From an uncultured Isosphaeraceae bacterium (GTDB lineage Bacteria > Planctomycetota > Planctomycetia > Isosphaerales > Isosphaeraceae), in the NCBI GenBank assembly GCA_937907405.1, contig CALCIC010000803.1, positions 1-7,178 on the forward strand: a stretch of DNA of 7,178 nucleotides. Reading direction: 5' to 3'. The translations under genes were made by a program, and so were the position numbers. The notes beneath the pieces are model-generated. The model made no database searches. It was not told the origin of the DNA and was given only the letters and a program-made list of their open reading frames with translations. Below are positions 1-7,005 of the stretch, piece by piece. Numbering within the stretch: the stretch's first letter is position 1; each line of letters begins with the position of its first letter.

Positions 1-5
1 TGCCC

Positions 6-806
6 ATGGGCGACGCGTTCGACCGCCTCCCCCTGCGGCTGACGAGCCGCCTGGGGAATCTCGCCGACGCCTGGATGAACGGCGGCGACCCGGAGCTCGA
101 TGATCGGCTTCCTCAGCTTCGCGCCAATCTGGGCAGGCGTCTCAGCAGCAGCGGCGCCGCCGGCAAACTCGTTCTGTACGTGGGCGCGGAGACGGCTCCT
201 GCTCTAGCGAGGATCGTCATCCCGCCGAAGCCGTCCTCCCCCGCGACCGACGTCGACTTCGAAGTCAAGGTGACGAGGGAGATCACGCGGCGGCTCGTGG
301 CGCCCCTCTGGGGGGATCGCGGCGCGGCCGAGGCGTTCTCCGACCAGGACGCGAGGAAGAAGGACGAGGCGAAGACCATGCCGGCGAGTCGCTCGTCGGA
401 CTCCCTCGCCCTGGATGCGGAAACCTACCTCGCGTTGGCGTTGGCGCGCTACCTCAACGGTCATCTCGAGCTCTTCTGGGTCCGCGTCACGGCGCTCACG
501 GTGTCGACGCTTTTGCTCGTGGCGGCCGTGAACTGCTACCCGTTCCAGCCCGCGGGAACGCTATTCCAGTGGACGATGAGCCTCGTCGTCGTCGCCGTGA
601 CGGTGCTGATCCGCTCGCTCGTCGGGTTCCACCGCAACGGATTGATCTCGCGCGTGAACAAGCTTTCTCCGGAACGCTCGCTCTGGAACCTCGACTTCCT
701 CGGCAAGTTCATCGCCTACGTCGGTCCGGTCATCGCCCTGTTCGCCGCGCTGTCGGTCAGCATGTCCGACCTGATGCGACTCGTGCTCGGTCCCTTGTTG
801 CGCTAG
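6..806 (+). CDS. Unrecognised membrane protein, possibly 5'-truncated by the window edge
   Basis: I do not recognise this 266-residue protein. Residues 1-150 are mostly soluble and charged, with a Pro/Ser-rich stretch near 72-80 and an Arg/Lys/Asp-rich stretch near 112-124. Three hydrophobic segments follow at about 157-178, 188-208 and 231-252, so the C-terminal 110 residues form a small membrane domain. The loop between the second and third segments is basic (FHRNGLISRVNK), which suggests it faces the cytoplasm by the positive-inside rule. The first ATG is at position 6 and no ribosome binding site is visible in the five bases before it. The frame is open to the window edge, so this may be the C-terminal part of a longer protein. 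It ends with TAG 41 bases before the patatin-like gene on the same strand, which suggests co-transcription. That this is a real gene is likely from its hydrophobic pattern and codon use; its function is unknown. Confidence 0.65.
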   Translation: MGDAFDRLPLRLTSRLGNLADAWMNGGDPELDDRLPQLRANLGRRLSSSGAAGKLVLYVGAETAPALARIVIPPKPSSPATDVDFEVKVTREITRRLVAPLWGDRGAAEAFSDQDARKKDEAKTMPASRSSDSLALDAETYLALALARYLNGHLELFWVRVTALTVSTLLLVAAVNCYPFQPAGTLFQWTMSLVVVAVTVLIRSLVGFHRNGLISRVNKLSPERSLWNLDFLGKFIAYVGPVIALFAALSVSMSDLMRLVLGPLLR

Positions 807-837
807 GCGCGTTGAATCATGTCCGCGCACCATCGCT

Positions 838-842
838 GGAGG
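838..842 (+). promoter_or_regulatory. Ribosome binding site of the patatin-like gene
   Basis: A GGAGG core stands five bases before the ATG at 848. It decides the start: the reading frame stays open upstream into the preceding gene, but only this ATG has a well-placed Shine-Dalgarno sequence, and the conserved patatin domain begins about 55 residues after it. Confidence 0.8.
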
Positions 843-847
843 CTTCC

Positions 848-2323
848 ATGTCCGAGTCAAAGTCCGAGTCAAACTGTCTTTGCATCAGCGACTTCTTGGC
901 CCAGACACTTAGGCCTGGCGGCCCCACTGTCGAGGCGGCCGTCGGCGACCTGCGGGATCGACTCAAGGACAGGGAGTTCAGCGACGTCGTCGACGACGAG
1001 GGGCATCAATACGTCGATCTCGTTCTGCAAGGAGGCGGGGTCCTGGGCGTCGCGCTGGTGGGCTACGTCTATGCGCTGGAACAGGTCGGAATCCGATTTC
1101 TCGGGATCGCGGGGGCGTCAGCCGGGGCGATCAACGCCTTGCTCATCGCCGCCCTGGGATTTCCTTCGCAAGCCAAGAGCGAAAAGTTGCTGGAGCGCCT
1201 CACTCTCTTGAACGCCGTCGACTTTCTGGACGGCGACTGGGCCGCGAAGAGCCTGTCCGCCGCGTACTTGCGCGGCGAGGGCGCCCTCTCGATCGCGCCT
1301 CGGATCATCTTGAGTATTCGACGCCTGTTCAGCAATTTCGGCCTTCATCCCGGCCAAAAGTTCGAAACCTGGTTGGACGACGTCCTCGAAGACGAAAAAG
1401 TCGAGACCTACGCGGAACTGAAGGCGAGGATGAGCGTTCGTCCCAACGGCTTGAGGCTGAGATGGGAACCAAACGACGAGGAAGCGAATCGATTCAACAG
1501 CCGCTTCCCCGGACGTCTGGCAATCGTCGCCGTGGACGCTTCCACCCAGACGAAGTTCGTGTTTCCCGAGATGGCTGAGCTGATTACGGACGACGCGGAT
1601 GATGCTTTACTGTCGACCTTCGTACGGGCTTCGATGTCGATTCCTTATGTGTTCGAGCCGAAGCGCATGGAGTGTGGACGATCGACCGACGACCGGATGA
1701 GGAGGTGGAAAGAGTACGGCTATGAGGCGGAACTTCCCAAGGACCACCTGTTCGTCGATGGAGGGGTCGTCTCGAACTTCCCCATCGGCATCTTCCATGC
1801 GACGGAGGTCGTGCCGTTCGCGCCGACCTTCGGCGTTCGCCTGGGAGTGGAACGTCAGGCCTCGGACGTGTCTTCGGTCGGGAAGTTCTCGATGGCATGG
1901 ATCGACTCCGCCAGGCAGGCGCTCGATCTGGACTTTCTCAGCAACAATCCAGATTACAAGCACCTGATCGGTACGATCGACGTCAAGGGGTTCAACTGGC
2001 TGGACTTCAATCTCGACCGCGAGCAGAAGCTCCAACTCTTCGCGCGAGGCGTGGAGGCGGCGATCGACTTCCTCGCGGGACCAAGCTCGGGGGACGACGG
2101 CTCGAACCAACGGAAGGGTTTCGACTGGCAGGCTTACAAGGCTCTTCGCGAAAAGCTGGCCGAAGCCGCCTTGAAGTCCAGGGCAATGCGGCACCCCGGT
2201 TCCGTCCCCGTCAATCCGCCTCTCGGCGCGCTCCCCAACACGTCGAAGCAGTCTCCTCCAAACCCAAGCCCTCACGATGGGAGACGAACCGGCGAGCGCG
2301 CCGAGCGATCGAGCGCGACGTGA
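848..2323 (+). CDS. Patatin-like phospholipase (lipid acyl hydrolase)
   Basis: This 491-residue protein belongs to the patatin-like family, which cleaves acyl ester bonds of phospholipids or other lipids with a Ser-Asp dyad. The visible motifs are the oxyanion-hole loop GGGVLG at 62-67, the nucleophile elbow GASAG at 89-93 (Ser91), the family-typical stretch ASMSIPYVFEP at 261-271, and the DGG motif at 304-306 (Asp304). All key residues are present, so the enzyme should be active. No signal peptide is seen, and the N-terminus is polar (MSESKSESN), so a cytoplasmic or membrane-peripheral site is likely. About 213 residues separate Ser91 from Asp304, a rather long central section. The last 40 residues are Pro/Ser-rich, probably disordered, and outside the catalytic domain. 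It follows a membrane-protein gene by 41 bases, probably in one operon. Its codon use is less GC-biased than that of its neighbours. The physiological substrate cannot be read from the sequence. The family call is firm. Confidence 0.93.
   Translation: MSESKSESNCLCISDFLAQTLRPGGPTVEAAVGDLRDRLKDREFSDVVDDEGHQYVDLVLQGGGVLGVALVGYVYALEQVGIRFLGIAGASAGAINALLIAALGFPSQAKSEKLLERLTLLNAVDFLDGDWAAKSLSAAYLRGEGALSIAPRIILSIRRLFSNFGLHPGQKFETWLDDVLEDEKVETYAELKARMSVRPNGLRLRWEPNDEEANRFNSRFPGRLAIVAVDASTQTKFVFPEMAELITDDADDALLSTFVRASMSIPYVFEPKRMECGRSTDDRMRRWKEYGYEAELPKDHLFVDGGVVSNFPIGIFHATEVVPFAPTFGVRLGVERQASDVSSVGKFSMAWIDSARQALDLDFLSNNPDYKHLIGTIDVKGFNWLDFNLDREQKLQLFARGVEAAIDFLAGPSSGDDGSNQRKGFDWQAYKALREKLAEAALKSRAMRHPGSVPVNPPLGALPNTSKQSPPNPSPHDGRRTGERAERSSAT
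851..874 (+). repeat. Short 12-bp tandem duplication at the patatin N-terminus
   Basis: TCCGAGTCAAAG is followed directly by TCCGAGTCAAAC, 11 of 12 bases identical. It encodes SESKSESN right after the start Met, in frame and before the conserved domain. It looks like a recent slippage duplication without effect on the catalytic part. Confidence 0.75.
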
Positions 2324-2477
2324 CCGACTCTCGGTCCAGCCTTCGGCTCATTCTCCGACGTGCGGGCTTCGGCCGTCGTCAGACCTTGCGGCGGGGGGCC
2401 GGCGGGCCGATGATGGAGGGGTCGGCAAGTCGTCTGGGTGCTCCATCGTTCCGGCGGTTCGTCGCGGGAGAGGCGCT
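2324..2477. other. Non-coding gap between patatin and transporter genes
   Basis: I read these 154 bases as intergenic. The frame of the downstream transporter stays open here, back to an ATG at 2277 inside the patatin gene. The translation of this stretch is Arg/Ser/Gly-rich and low in complexity, however, and does not look like protein. I see no clear promoter boxes and no terminator hairpin with a T tract. It presumably holds the transporter promoter, which I cannot locate. Confidence 0.5.
2466..2473 (+). promoter_or_regulatory. Ribosome binding site supporting a TTG start
   Basis: The purine run GGGAGAGG ends four bases before TTG at 2478-2480. It supports this TTG over the distant in-frame ATG at 2277. 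There is no other in-frame ATG between them. Confidence 0.6.
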
Positions 2478-3587
2478 TTGGATCGAGCGGCGAAGTATGC
2501 GGCCTCGTCTCAGGTCGTTCTGGCGGTCCTCGGCGTCGTCGCCGCGCTGTATTGGTTCAGGACGATCCTGGCGCCGATCGCGTTCGCGCTGATGCTGGCC
2601 TGCATCCTGTCGCCGGTGGCGAACTTCTTCCGGCGGCGGTTCCCGCTCGGGCCGGTCGGCGTCCTGGGCTTCTTCTTGCTGCTGCTTTTGGGGGCGATCT
2701 ACGTCGCCAGCCTCGCGGCCGAGAGCCTGGTCCACGCCGCCAACACGCTGCCGACCGACATCGAGCGGCTCGCCGGCCAGATCAGCGCCCGGATCACCGA
2801 CCTGATCCGCGACCAGCCCCAGCTTCGGATGATCCTCCCGGAGCCCGGCACCATCGACCGCCTGGGCGACACCAACCGCGCCCTCCTGATCGACAAGCTG
2901 AGCCTGGGGCTGACCGACTTCACCACCTGGGTCGTCCAGGGGTTCATCGTCCTGGTCCTGGCCGTCTTCCTGCTGATCGAGAGCGACATGCTCACCGGCA
3001 AGGTCCTGCGGTTCTTCGCCCGGACCCCCGAATCGGCCCGGAGCGCCCGGTTGATCCTCGACCAGGTGACCCGCAAGATCCGCGCCTACCTGATCGCCCG
3101 GACCCTGATCAACCTGGGGCTGGGCCTGGTGGTGGCCTTCGGCCTCTGGGTGATGGGGGTGAATTTCCCGCTGGCGCTGGGGTTGTTCGCGGCGGTGACC
3201 AACTTCATCCCCTACATCGGCCAGCTCGCCGGCGGCGCGCTGCCGACCCTGATCGCGCTGGGGCAGTCGGGCTCGCTCGGCGACGGCCTGCTGGTCGCCG
3301 CCATGTACCTGGCCGTCCTGGGGGTCGAGGGCTACGTCGTCACGCCGATGGTCATGGGCAAGTCGCTCGACCTCAACGGCACCACCGTCCTGATCGCCTG
3401 CCTCTTCTGGGCCTACCTCTGGGGGATACCCGGCCTGATCCTGGCCATGCCCATCACCGCCAGCCTCAAGCTCGTCTGCCAGACCATCCCCGACCTCAAC
3501 CGATGGGCCGAATTGATGAGCGTCGACTGGCAGTCCCCCTTCGCCGTCGACTCCCTCCAGAAAAGCGAATCCGCCACCGCCGCCTGA
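2478..3587 (+). CDS. AI-2E family transporter (UPF0118 / PerM-type membrane protein)
   Basis: Starting at TTG 2478, this is a 369-residue polytopic inner-membrane protein, the usual length for the AI-2E transporter family (PF01594). Family members include TqsA, linked to autoinducer-2 export, and others reported as ion antiporters; most are uncharacterised. Hydrophobic segments lie at about 11-27, 29-48, 59-79, 155-172, 206-228, 233-250, 273-289 and 304-337 (two helices). A soluble, partly amphipathic region at 84-150 separates the N-terminal and C-terminal membrane halves, as is typical of the family. Conserved family signatures are TNFIPYIGQL at 241-250, EGYVVTPMVMGKSLDLN from 284, and WGIPGLILAMP from 315. 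An upstream ATG at 2277 would add 67 low-complexity residues and overlap the patatin gene by 47 bases, so I rejected it. No luxS or other quorum-sensing gene is visible here, so the substrate is open. The gene converges on ftsK and probably forms its own transcription unit. Confidence 0.93.
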   Translation: MDRAAKYAASSQVVLAVLGVVAALYWFRTILAPIAFALMLACILSPVANFFRRRFPLGPVGVLGFFLLLLLGAIYVASLAAESLVHAANTLPTDIERLAGQISARITDLIRDQPQLRMILPEPGTIDRLGDTNRALLIDKLSLGLTDFTTWVVQGFIVLVLAVFLLIESDMLTGKVLRFFARTPESARSARLILDQVTRKIRAYLIARTLINLGLGLVVAFGLWVMGVNFPLALGLFAAVTNFIPYIGQLAGGALPTLIALGQSGSLGDGLLVAAMYLAVLGVEGYVVTPMVMGKSLDLNGTTVLIACLFWAYLWGIPGLILAMPITASLKLVCQTIPDLNRWAELMSVDWQSPFAVDSLQKSESATAA

Positions 3588-3595
3588 CCCCTTTT

Positions 3596-3620
3596 CCGCG
3601 CCCCGCGTCCACGCGCGGCG
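3596..3620. terminator. Weak GC-rich hairpin between convergent genes
   Basis: The 41-base gap between the transporter stop and the ftsK stop contains the inverted repeat CGCGT/ACGCG (3604-3608 and 3611-3615), extendable with bulged CCC/GG pairs outward. It lacks a T tract on the 3' side in either direction. A role as a shared transcription end is suggested mainly by its position, and the call is weak. Confidence 0.3.
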
Positions 3621-3628
3621 GGGGCCGA

Positions 3629-5953
3629 TCAGGCGGCGGCTTCGTTGGGGGCGTCGCCGCCGTTTTTGAGGGCTTCCCATTCTTCCCAGTTGAAGAGGAC
3701 CTCGCGGGCGGAGCCGCTCTTGAATTCGCCGACGATGCCGTCCTCGGCCATGAAGTCGATCAGCCGAGAAGCCCGGCCGTAGCCGATTCCCAGGGCCCGC
3801 TGAAGCAGCGAGCACGACCCCCGGCCCTCGCGGATCACGATCTCGATGGCGGGCTCGTAGAGGTCGTCGCGCTCCTTGAGCGCGGCGGCGCGGTCCTTGC
3901 CGGAGGGGCCGCCGCCGACCTTCAGTTGCATCATCTCGCGGCTGTATTCGGCCGGGTACTGGGCCAGGTACTCGGTCACCCGGCCGAGTTCGGCGTCGGA
4001 AACGTAAGTCCCTTGCGCCCGGACCAGTTGCGAGGTGCCTGGGACGAGGAAGAGCATGTCGCCGTTGCCCAGCAGCTTGTCGGCGCCCATCTCGTCGAGG
4101 ACGACGCGGGAGTCGCTCCGGCTGGCGACCTGGAAGGCGATCCGGGCGGGCATGTTCCCCTTGATCAGGCCGGTGACGACGTCGACGACCGGCTTCTGGG
4201 TGGCGAGGATCAGGTGCATGCCGACGGCCCGCGACTTCTGGGCCAGGCGGACGATGTGCTGCTCGGCCTCCTTGCCGGCGGTCATCATCAGCTCGGCCAG
4301 CTCGTCGACCACGATCACGATGTACGGCATGTGGGTGGGGATTCGCTTGGCTTCCTCGTCGTCCTCGGGGGCCATTCGGTGCATGACCTCGTCGGGCCCC
4401 AGGTTGTTGTAGGTGGAGATGTTGCGGACCCCGGCGCGGGCCAGCAGGTTGTACCGCTCGTCCATCTTGTCGCAGGCCCAGGAGAGGATCGACTCGGCCT
4501 TCTTCATGTCCGTGACCACCGGGTGCATCAGGTGGGGGACCTTCTTGAACTGCGACAGCTCGACGACCTTGGGGTCGATCATGATCAGCTTGACCTCGTC
4601 GGGCCGGCGGGTCATGAGGATCGAGAGGATCATTGAGTTGAGGCAGACCGACTTGCCGGTGCCGGTCCGGCCGGCGATCAGCAGGTGGGGCATGTCGGCC
4701 ATGTCGAAGACCATGGGGGCGCCCTTGACGTCCTTGCCCAGGAACAGGGGGATTCGGCACTTGAGGCTCTGGGCCGCCACCCCTTCGACCACGTCGCTGA
4801 GCCGGACCATCGACCGCCGCTCGTTGGGGACCTCGATGCCGACGGTCGTCCTGCCGGGGATCGGCGCGACGATCCGGACGTTCTGCACGGCCAGCGCGAT
4901 CGCCAGGTCGTCGGCCAGGTTCGCCACCCGGGCGACCCGCAGCCCGGCCTCGAGCTCGATCTCGAACTGGGTGATGACCGGCCCGGTGTCGATCTGGACC
5001 ACCCGCACCTGATAGCCGAAGTCGAGCAGGGTCCGCTCCAGCAGCATCGCCCGGGCCTGAATCTGGGCCTCGTGGTCCTGGACCGGGACCGGCGTCGGGG
5101 GCTCCAGCAGCTCGAACGGCGGGAGCTGGAACGGCGAGTCGGGGTCAACCGCCGGGAACGCCGGGGCCGAGGCCGCCGTCCGCGCCAACCCGGTGCCGGC
5201 CTCGGCCGCGGGGCGCGAGGGGATGGGGCCGCGCTGGACCGGGGGGCCGGGGCGGGGCGCGACCTCGGTGATCGCCGCCGACCGCCCCAACGCCTGACGG
5301 CGGGGCTGCCCGTGCGAGGCGTCGGCGAGCGCCGGCGCGGCCTGCCATTCGGCGGCGCCGAGATAGCCGGCGAGCGGGCCCGCTGGAGCAGGGGCCGAGC
5401 CGGCTCGACGGCGGCCGAACAGTCCCCGGAACAGCCTCGCGAGTTCATGAGCGGGGGTCGAGACCAGGACGTCCTGGCAGAGCGCGACGCCGAACAACCC
5501 GGCCGCGAACAGGATCAAGAGCATCCCGGCGGTGCCGAACTGACTCTCCAGCGCGGTGACGGCCAGCGCGCCGGCGTATCCCCCGGAGCCGACGGGGGGG
5601 CTGGGCCGCAGCCCCGGGGCGAACTTGTCGATCAGCGCCGAGGCGACCACGACGACCAGCCCGAACCCCGACGCCGCGCCGACGCGGTCGGCGATCCGGC
5701 GGCGGCCGACGATCAGCAGGTTGACCGACGCCATCGCCAGCAGGACGAGCCACGACCCCCAGCCGAAGACCTGCTGCGAGGCGTTCGCCAGGCTGGCTCC
5801 GACCGGCCCGCAAAGGTTCGCCGGCGCGACCGGGCCGCCGGCCTCGCGAGCGTCGGCCGGATCGTACCCGTACAGACTGAGCGCCAGAAAGAGGTTGAGG
5901 ATCAGGAACGCGAGGGCGGGGGCCGAGCGGAAGAGTCGCTGTCGAAGCTGCAT
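3629..5953 (-). CDS. ftsK: DNA translocase FtsK/SpoIIIE family
   Basis: This 774-residue protein is an FtsK-type DNA pump. It sits at the division site and moves chromosome ends through the closing septum using ATP. The N-terminus has four to five membrane segments at about 12-29, 64-83, 96-112, (126-140) and 142-160. A Pro/Ala-rich linker spans about 170-290, short compared with E. coli FtsK and closer to SpoIIIE-sized proteins. The alpha domain starts near 295 (QIQARAMLLERTLLDFGY). The motor has a Walker A GRTGTGKS at 428-435 (Lys434), a Walker B IVIVVDE at 545-551 (Asp550, Glu551) and the sensor-like LILATQKP at 581-588. The C-terminal winged-helix gamma domain at about 697-765 (SCSLLQRALGIGYGRASRLID) normally reads polar KOPS/SRS sequences. 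All parts are intact. The start ATG at 5951-5953 follows GGGGGGA at a four-base spacing, and membrane segment 1 begins directly after it. The gene lies 135 bases downstream of rpoZ on the same strand, with a hairpin between them. Confidence 0.97.
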   Translation of the reverse strand: MQLRQRLFRSAPALAFLILNLFLALSLYGYDPADAREAGGPVAPANLCGPVGASLANASQQVFGWGSWLVLLAMASVNLLIVGRRRIADRVGAASGFGLVVVVASALIDKFAPGLRPSPPVGSGGYAGALAVTALESQFGTAGMLLILFAAGLFGVALCQDVLVSTPAHELARLFRGLFGRRRAGSAPAPAGPLAGYLGAAEWQAAPALADASHGQPRRQALGRSAAITEVAPRPGPPVQRGPIPSRPAAEAGTGLARTAASAPAFPAVDPDSPFQLPPFELLEPPTPVPVQDHEAQIQARAMLLERTLLDFGYQVRVVQIDTGPVITQFEIELEAGLRVARVANLADDLAIALAVQNVRIVAPIPGRTTVGIEVPNERRSMVRLSDVVEGVAAQSLKCRIPLFLGKDVKGAPMVFDMADMPHLLIAGRTGTGKSVCLNSMILSILMTRRPDEVKLIMIDPKVVELSQFKKVPHLMHPVVTDMKKAESILSWACDKMDERYNLLARAGVRNISTYNNLGPDEVMHRMAPEDDEEAKRIPTHMPYIVIVVDELAELMMTAGKEAEQHIVRLAQKSRAVGMHLILATQKPVVDVVTGLIKGNMPARIAFQVASRSDSRVVLDEMGADKLLGNGDMLFLVPGTSQLVRAQGTYVSDAELGRVTEYLAQYPAEYSREMMQLKVGGGPSGKDRAAALKERDDLYEPAIEIVIREGRGSCSLLQRALGIGYGRASRLIDFMAEDGIVGEFKSGSAREVLFNWEEWEALKNGGDAPNEAAA

Positions 5954-6054
5954 GAGTCCCCCCGGGGCGCGGTGTTCTCCGGGAAGGCGAGGCGGCCGCC
6001 GCGCCCTCCTGGATCAGTGATCGGCCGGGGGACGAGGCCGCCTTGCGGAGAGAA

Positions 6055-6074
6055 TGGACCCGTCCGTGGGTCCA
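6055..6074 (-). terminator. Hairpin downstream of rpoZ
   Basis: A perfect 7-bp inverted repeat TGGACCC / GGGTCCA with a six-base loop begins 14 bases after the rpoZ stop. On the - strand it is followed by TTCTCTCC, a short pyrimidine-rich tail rather than a pure T run. It could end the gmk-rpoZ transcript or reduce read-through into ftsK. A stem of this kind in the ftsK leader could also act as an attenuator; the sequence does not decide between these. Confidence 0.45.
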
Positions 6075-6088
6075 CGCTCCGTCCTTGA

Positions 6089-6361
6089 TCATTCCGAGGA
6101 CTGGGTAAGATCGACGGTGCCGCCGTCGACCTCGAAGTCCTCGGTTGGTTCGTTGGTCTGGAGCTTGCCGGAGAGGTCGAGGTAGATCTTGTCCTGCATG
6201 ATCTCCTGGATCACCATCGTGATCTTGTCGAGGCCGCGGCCGTCGACCAGGGGCCGGGCGCCCTGATTGAGCGCGATCATCCGCTTCTGGATCAGGGTGG
6301 AGAGCTTGAACCGGCCGCCGACCTTGTTGACGATTTGTTCTTCCTTCAGTTCTTCGATCAT
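6089..6361 (-). CDS. rpoZ: DNA-directed RNA polymerase subunit omega
   Basis: This 90-residue protein matches the omega subunit, which binds the beta' subunit and helps RNA polymerase assembly. The core VNKVGGRFKLSTLIQKRMIALNQGARPLV (residues 11-39) corresponds to the family's V..RF.L...A..R...L..G pattern. The Arg-Phe after the Gly-Gly and the basic helix that follows are conserved. The rest, GLDKITMVIQEIMQDKI, fits the second helical part, followed by an acidic tail (EPTEDFEVDGG). The ATG at 6359-6361 is preferred. It lies 7 bases after the gmk stop and has GGAGG 11 bases upstream. An alternative GTG six codons earlier (6377-6379) would overlap gmk and has no ribosome binding site. The gmk-rpoZ order is a common bacterial arrangement, which strengthens the call for this short gene. 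Confidence 0.9.
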   Translation of the reverse strand: MIEELKEEQIVNKVGGRFKLSTLIQKRMIALNQGARPLVDGRGLDKITMVIQEIMQDKIYLDLSGKLQTNEPTEDFEVDGGTVDLTQSSE

Positions 6362-6368
6362 GATCGGT

Positions 6369-6953
6369 TCAACCTCCACAATGGTGCGCTTCGAGCGTCG
6401 CGGCCAGCTCGTCGACGCAGGTTTCCAGGTCGTCGTTCACCAGATTGACGTCGTAGTCGCGAGCGATTTCGATCTCGCGGCGGGCGTTGTTCAGGCGACG
6501 GGCGATGGTCGCCTCGTCGTCGGTCCCCCGGGCCCGGAGCCGGCGTTCGAGGACGTCGGCCGACGGCGTCCGGATGAAGATCAGGAGGGCGTTGGGCACC
6601 TTCTCGCGGACCTGCAACCCTCCCTGGACGTCGATCACCAGGACGATGCAGACCCCCTTGGCGAGCGCCTGACGGACCGGCTCGGCGGGGGTCCCGTAGC
6701 AAAAGCCGTGGACCTCGGCCGATTCCAGGAGGTCGCCCCGCAGTCCCTCGAAGGCGTCGGGGTCGAGGAAATAGTAGTCCTCGCCGTGGGTCTCGCCGGG
6801 TCGGGGGGGGCGGGTCGTCGCCGAGACCGACCTGCGGACGCCAGGGCCGGCCTTCTCCAGCAATCGTCGCACCAGGGTGCTCTTGCCCGACCCCGAGGCG
6901 CCCGAAAGCACCACGAGCCGTCCCGGCAACGCCGTCCAATCGACTTCGACCAC
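6369..6953 (-). CDS. gmk: Guanylate kinase
   Basis: This 194-residue protein is guanylate kinase, which phosphorylates GMP (and dGMP) to GDP with ATP in the cytoplasm. It feeds GTP synthesis and GMP recycling. The P-loop GASGSGKS is at 18-25 (Lys24). The GMP-binding part shows SVSATTRPPRPGE at 42-54 with Arg48 and Arg51, DYYF at 59-62, and the EVHGFCYGT segment at 80-88. The IDVQGG motif is at 107-112, and the lid/late region has ARRLNNARRE at 151-160 and LVNDDLE at 171-177. The length is normal (family about 190-210). Translation appears to start at GTG 6951-6953, with AGGAG ten bases upstream; no in-frame ATG is available nearby. The last codons contain the rpoZ ribosome binding site, so the two genes are probably translationally coupled. 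Upstream lies a long inverted repeat instead of a close gene. Confidence 0.97.
   Translation of the reverse strand: MVEVDWTALPGRLVVLSGASGSGKSTLVRRLLEKAGPGVRRSVSATTRPPRPGETHGEDYYFLDPDAFEGLRGDLLESAEVHGFCYGTPAEPVRQALAKGVCIVLVIDVQGGLQVREKVPNALLIFIRTPSADVLERRLRARGTDDEATIARRLNNARREIEIARDYDVNLVNDDLETCVDELAATLEAHHCGG
6373..6377 (-). promoter_or_regulatory. rpoZ ribosome binding site inside the gmk 3' end
   Basis: On the - strand GGAGG forms part of the final Gly-Gly codons of gmk, just before its TGA, and lies 11 bases before the rpoZ ATG. The spacing is a little long but usable. It favours the ATG at 6361 as the rpoZ start and implies coupling to gmk translation. Confidence 0.6.
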
Positions 6954-6963
6954 CCGTCTGGTT

Positions 6964-6968
6964 CTCCT
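6964..6968 (-). promoter_or_regulatory. gmk ribosome binding site
   Basis: AGGAG on the - strand stands ten bases before the GTG start of gmk. It is the only Shine-Dalgarno-like sequence near the conserved N-terminus and so supports the non-ATG start. Confidence 0.6.
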
Positions 6969-7005
6969 GTGCGTAAAGCAAATATCCGTTGAAAGCAGGT
7001 AAATC

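Noticed and set aside
1607..2275. A 222-codon open frame antisense to the patatin gene
   Set aside because: There is no motif, it lies opposite a gene with intact catalytic motifs, and no ribosome binding site stands out.
848..2323. The patatin as a CapV-like effector of a CBASS antiphage system
   Set aside because: CBASS needs a cyclic-nucleotide synthase gene nearby. None is present in the window and the adjacent membrane protein is not one. Sequence left of position 1 could change this.
2478..3587. Quorum-sensing function for the AI-2E family gene
   Set aside because: The family name covers many transporters of unknown substrate. No luxS or signalling gene is seen here, so only the family call is supported.
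2438..4636. A 732-codon open frame on the + strand through the transporter and antisense to ftsK
   Set aside because: It is out of frame with the real transporter and low in complexity, with no recognisable motif. It overlaps two well-supported genes.
2379..4760. A 793-codon open frame on the - strand across the transporter and the 3' half of ftsK
   Set aside because: It is antisense to the transporter and out of frame with ftsK. The translation is dominated by Arg, Gly, Asp, Pro and Gln with no domain, a typical shadow in GC-rich DNA.
6012..6022. Small palindrome GATCAGTGATC upstream of ftsK as an operator
   Set aside because: It is an 11-base symmetric sequence with a single-base centre, seen once. 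There is no second copy or promoter context to support regulator binding.
4685..6088. A 467-codon open frame on the + strand antisense to ftsK
   Set aside because: The composition is Arg/Gly/Asp/Pro-rich and repetitive, and it runs fully opposite the conserved FtsK frame. It is a shadow of codon bias.
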